NCBI RefSeq assembly: GCF_013391635.1
Contig: NZ_JACAWU010000002.1
Location: 1,302,001 to 1,366,000, forward strand
Source of the DNA: Natronomonas gomsonensis
GTDB taxonomy: Archaea > Halobacteriota > Halobacteria > Halobacteriales > Haloarculaceae
DNA length: 64,000 nucleotides
Reading direction: 5' to 3'
Positions 61,175 to 64,000 of this stretch are shown one piece after another. Position numbers and translations under genes: made by a program. Below the pieces are notes generated by a model that worked only from the letters and a program-made list of their open reading frames with translations, ran no database searches and was not told the DNA's origin. The stretch's first letter is position 1; each line of letters opens with the position of its first letter.

Positions 61175-61996
61175 TCAAACGAGCGCGAACAACACGAGGT
61201 TGTGTGCGCCCGGCCCGAGTCCGACGGCGGTGATGAGCGCCAAGAGTAGATAGCCCTCGGTCGGGTCCTCGCGGACGTACTCCTCGAACAGTGCGACGAT
61301 GCCCGCCGCGAGCAGGAGTTTCACGACGACGAACAGCCACCCGGCACCGATGAGTTCGGCGGTCGGTAGTGCCTCGCCGGCGTGGATGATGATTCGCGAT
61401 AGCGGCGTCTGTTCGCCGAACCCGAGGCGGTCGTAGCCGACCGCCGTCGAGATACCGTCGAGGGCGTGAGCGAAGACGACGAGTACGCCGACCGAACCGG
61501 TCGCATCGACGGTGGCGACGCGTCGGAGACCCGCCCACACCGCGGCCGTGACGACGAGCGTCACGACGAGAATTCCCGCGGAGGCGTCGGGGCGGCCACC
61601 GACGGAGGAGGCGGCGGCGATGCCGGCGGCGGCGACCGTCGAGGCGAGCAGCAGGCCGCCCGCTCCGGCGAGCAGTCCAGGGGCAGTAGTCCGCCCCCAG
61701 CCCTCGGCGGGGCGGTCGGCGACGGCCGCCCAGACGATCGCCGCGAGAACGCCGACGGAGACGTAGACGGCGGGTGACCCGAACAGCGGTGCGACGGCCG
61801 ACGGCACGGCACCGAACTGGAACAGTGCGTACAGGCCGCCGCCGGCAGCCATCCACGGTGTCAGCGCCGTCGCCGTCGCCTCGGTGACCGGCGGTCGCCG
61901 ACGGTAGAGGAGGCCACCGGCGACGGCGGCGGTGACGAGCAGGCCGACCAGATACGGCAGGGCGGGCAGGGCGAACCCCGATGGGAGTGGCGACAC
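61175..61996 (-). CDS. DUF63 family membrane protein
   Basis: 273 aa, about eight helices, start GTG 61996 (VSPLPSGFALPALPYLVGLL). The Euryarchaeal DUF63 block GVLVVFAHALDGISTAVGYD is present. The longer upstream open frame overlaps the promoter of map and is rejected. Function unknown. Confidence 0.86.
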   Translation of the reverse strand: MSPLPSGFALPALPYLVGLLVTAAVAGGLLYRRRPPVTEATATALTPWMAAGGGLYALFQFGAVPSAVAPLFGSPAVYVSVGVLAAIVWAAVADRPAEGWGRTTAPGLLAGAGGLLLASTVAAAGIAAASSVGGRPDASAGILVVTLVVTAAVWAGLRRVATVDATGSVGVLVVFAHALDGISTAVGYDRLGFGEQTPLSRIIIHAGEALPTAELIGAGWLFVVVKLLLAAGIVALFEEYVREDPTEGYLLLALITAVGLGPGAHNLVLFALV

Positions 61997-62096
61997 TACC
62001 GTATCCAGCGACGCCGGTGCCGGAAAACGTTGCGATTGTGGAAGCCGGCGAGGCCCGAACACAACCCCTTTTATCGAACCCGCCGAAGCGGGCGGC

Positions 62097-62990
62097 ATGA
62101 GCGTCGACCTCACCGAGGAGTCCTACGAGAAGAACCGCGAGGCCGGCGAGATTCTCGCGCAGGTCCGTGACGAGACCGCCGACCGCGTCGAGGTCGGAGC
62201 CAGCCACCTCGAAATCGCCGAGTACGCCGAAGAGCGCATCCGCGAACTCGGCGGCGAACCCGCCTTCCCCGTCAACATCAGCATCGACGAGGAGGCCGCC
62301 CACGCGACGCCGAAACCCGACGACGACTCGACGTTCGGCGAGGAGATGATAAACCTCGACATCGGCGTCCACATCGACGGCTGGCTCGCCGACACCGCCG
62401 TGACGGTCGACCTCTCCGGGAACCCGGAACTCGCCGAGGCGCCGGCCGAGGCGCTCGACGCCGCACTCGAAATCATCGAACCCGGCATCGAGACGGGCGA
62501 AATCGGCGCCGAAATCGAGTCGGTCATCGACGGCTACGGCTACAACCCCGTCGTCAACCTCTCGGGTCACGGCCTGGGCCACTGGGAACAGCACACCGAC
62601 CCGAACATCCCGAACCGCGGCGTCGAACAGGGCGTCGAACTGGAGGTCGGCGACGTGGTCGCCATCGAGCCCTTCGCAACCGATGGCGGCGGGAAAGTCA
62701 CCGAGGGGGCCAAAGAGGAGATTTACGCCCTCGAACGCGAAGCGTCGGTGCGCAACCGACAGGCCCGGGAAGCCCTCGAACAGATAGTCGAGGAGTTCAA
62801 GACGCTGCCCTTCGCCCGCCGGTGGCTCGACACCTCCCGGGCGGAGATGGCACTGCGACGACTCCAACAGCAGAACGTCGTCCACGGCTACCCCGTCCTG
62901 AAAGAACAGGACGGCTTCCTCGTCAGCCAGAAGGAACACACGATTATCGTCACCGAGGACGGCTGTGAAGTGACGACTCGTTCGCGGTAA
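62097..62990 (+). CDS. map: Methionine aminopeptidase, type II
   Basis: 297 aa. Metal ligands in INLDIGVHIDGWLADTAV (two Asp), LSGHGLGHWEQH (His), AIEPFATDG (Glu) and KEHTIIVTEDG (Glu). The insertion typical of type II enzymes lies in residues ~190-270. ATG 62097 is about 26 nt after CCCTTTTATCG, so probably leaderless; a hairpin CCCGCCGAAGCGGG lies between. Confidence 0.96.
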   Translation: MSVDLTEESYEKNREAGEILAQVRDETADRVEVGASHLEIAEYAEERIRELGGEPAFPVNISIDEEAAHATPKPDDDSTFGEEMINLDIGVHIDGWLADTAVTVDLSGNPELAEAPAEALDAALEIIEPGIETGEIGAEIESVIDGYGYNPVVNLSGHGLGHWEQHTDPNIPNRGVEQGVELEVGDVVAIEPFATDGGGKVTEGAKEEIYALEREASVRNRQAREALEQIVEEFKTLPFARRWLDTSRAEMALRRLQQQNVVHGYPVLKEQDGFLVSQKEHTIIVTEDGCEVTTRSR

Positions 62991-63030
62991 CGCGGCTTCG
63001 AAAACAGCTACCGGTTCGGCGGCGCGTTCG

Positions 63031-63228
63031 TCACGCGTTGTTCATCCGTACCGACATCTCGGTGCCACAGACGCGACACGTCGACACGCGGTAGGGTTCC
63101 CGGGAGAACTCGGCGTTCTCCTCTTTGGTGCTCTCGGTGAGGAGCTCGATGCTCACCTCGTGGGGCGTCTCGCGGCCACACTCGTCACACTCCTCGGTCA
63201 TACCGTCGTCGTCGATTCGGGTTGCCAT
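63031..63228 (-). CDS. Small zinc-ribbon protein (DUF7835-like)
   Basis: 65 aa from ATG 63228 (MATRIDDDGMTEECDECGRE). Two CxxC knuckles, CDEC and CRVC, spaced for a zinc beta-ribbon. Haloarchaeal family of putative zinc ribbon proteins. Function unknown. Confidence 0.75.
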   Translation of the reverse strand: MATRIDDDGMTEECDECGRETPHEVSIELLTESTKEENAEFSREPYRVSTCRVCGTEMSVRMNNA

Positions 63229-63270
63229 GCGTGACTCCGGATTGCCGGGATTGGAGCATAAAAACCCCAT

Positions 63271-63470
63271 TCGGTTGGACTCCGTTCGAACCGTTCATCC
63301 CGCGATTATTGCCCCACAGCACGTTCGGCGTTCGAAATCGCTCGAGACGGTTTAGAAAACGTTCTCAACCCTTCATTCATCCTTCGGATAGTTGAACAGC
63401 CAATAGTTTTATATAGTATATCATTCCGTCGGATAACAGCGTTAACCACCCACCGGCCCCATCGACCGAC
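63271..63470. promoter_or_regulatory. Divergent promoter with TATA box before HIT gene
   Basis: AT-rich; GTTTTATATAG at ~63405-63415 is a strong TATA for the plus strand and would start transcription near 63437, giving a ~34-nt leader before ATG 63471. The short inverted segments ATCCTTCGGAT and TCCGTCGGAT flank it. Confidence 0.5.
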
Positions 63471-64000
63471 ATGGACCAGTTGTTCGCGCCGTGGCGAATC
63501 GAGTGGGTCGAGCGTGACGACGGCAACGCCGACATCGACGGCTGTCCGTTCTGCGTGCTCCCGGAGCGAGACGACGCCCGCGAGGCGTTGGTCGTCGCCG
63601 AATCCGACCGCGCGTTCGTCCTCATGAACAACTACCCGTACAACCCCGGTCACGCGATGGTCATCCCCCGCGAACACACGGGCTCGTTCGGCGACCTCGA
63701 CGACGAGACCCTCCTCGACCACGCCCGCCTGAAACAACGAACCATCCGCGCAATCGAGGAGGGACTGGGCGCCGACGGCGTCAACGCCGGGTTGAATCTC
63801 GGCGACGCGGCGGGTGGCTCCATCGACGACCACCTCCACACCCACGTCGTTCCGCGCTGGAACGGCGACACCAACTTCATGCCGGTCACCTCGGGGACGA
63901 AAGTCATCGTCGAAGCTGTCGAAGACACCTACGAGACGCTCCACGACGCGTTCCGCGAGCAGGACGGCGCGGCCGTCACCGACAGCGGATCGATCCGCAT
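63471..64000 (+). CDS. HIT family protein (partial at window end)
   Basis: At least 176 aa, cut off by the end of the window. From ATG 63471 (MDQLFAPWRIEWVERDDGN). N-terminal CPFC is likely a zinc site; the histidine triad reads DDHLHTHVVPRW. Nucleotide hydrolase/transferase of the Ap4A phosphorylase-like branch. Translation start follows the TATA region above. Confidence 0.9.
   Translation, partial: MDQLFAPWRIEWVERDDGNADIDGCPFCVLPERDDAREALVVAESDRAFVLMNNYPYNPGHAMVIPREHTGSFGDLDDETLLDHARLKQRTIRAIEEGLGADGVNAGLNLGDAAGGSIDDHLHTHVVPRWNGDTNFMPVTSGTKVIVEAVEDTYETLHDAFREQDGAAVTDSGSIR

Noticed and set aside
61170-62939. 589-codon frame antisense to map and in another frame of DUF63
   Set aside because: Shadow; no domain, and it spans two unrelated genes.
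1-64000. CRISPR array, provirus or intact insertion sequence
   Set aside because: No regularly spaced repeats, no transposase or phage structural genes; only the 80-bp palindrome and hairpin chain hint at mobile DNA.

Overview
The window is chromosomal DNA from a haloarchaeon (class Halobacteria). The evidence is high GC with strong C/G third-position bias, very acidic proteins, and marker genes: archaeosine radical SAM enzyme RaSEA, archaeal Pus10, aIF5A, ribosomal protein S8e, HalX response regulator, the bacterioruberin carotenoid genes, and Tat-secreted subtilase. Genus cannot be fixed from this sequence alone. About 75 protein genes, one tRNA-like gene and several non-coding signals are described. 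No CRISPR array, intact transposon, rRNA or provirus is visible.

Layout. 0.3-5.4 kb: UppP-like phosphatase, two membrane proteins, and a translationally coupled glmU-like/glmS pair for amino-sugar nucleotides. 5.5-10.8 kb: Pus10, an orphan HalX regulator, RNase HII, two small haloarchaeal proteins, a HAD hydrolase and pyrF. 10.8-12.1 kb is a gene-poor, lower-GC island holding a 98-aa protein, a tRNA-Gly(UCC)-like gene with structural defects, a chain of hairpins and a small zinc protein. 12.1-18 kb: J-domain protein, IPP isomerase, an 80-bp inverted repeat, ferritin-like protein, MmgE/PrpD, an MDR dehydrogenase, a His-rich MoaB and a cupin. 18-22.8 kb: a membrane-anchored two-HTH regulator divergent from a 1050-aa secreted subtilase. 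23-30 kb: mch, aIF5A with its agmatinase-like neighbour, Nif3, and an APC permease plus USP pair.

30.3-34.5 kb is the bacterioruberin cluster (crtD/crtI-type desaturase, lyeJ, cruF, convergent crtB). 34.6-36.3 kb has gcvH and gcvT with a small gene antisense between them. 36.4-46.3 kb mixes NYN and TatD proteins, two paralogous membrane hydrolases, SDR, Hsp20, a three-gene XRE/membrane operon facing an HTH regulator across a promoter with tandem GTAAAG palindromes, an Mqo-like flavoprotein, AKR and S8e. 46.4-51 kb: aldehyde ferredoxin oxidoreductase, a GIDE-domain membrane protein, VanZ-like protein and RaSEA. 51-55 kb is purine and one-carbon metabolism (purQ, purS, purU, purC) interrupted by an AT-richer, internally deleted nucleotidyltransferase-type two-gene module. 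55-64 kb: a fused permease-USP protein behind a small leader ORF, nucleoside phosphorylase, pilin-like protein, HAD, PfkB, DUF63, MetAP, a zinc ribbon protein and a HIT protein cut by the window end.

Most of the window is housekeeping. The places I would look at again are the regulator/subtilase pair, the tandem-palindrome HTH module, the reduced nucleotidyltransferase module, the structured RNA-like island beside the odd tRNA-Gly, the leader ORFs before purU and the fused permease, and the Cys-to-Ala change in the IPP isomerase active site.
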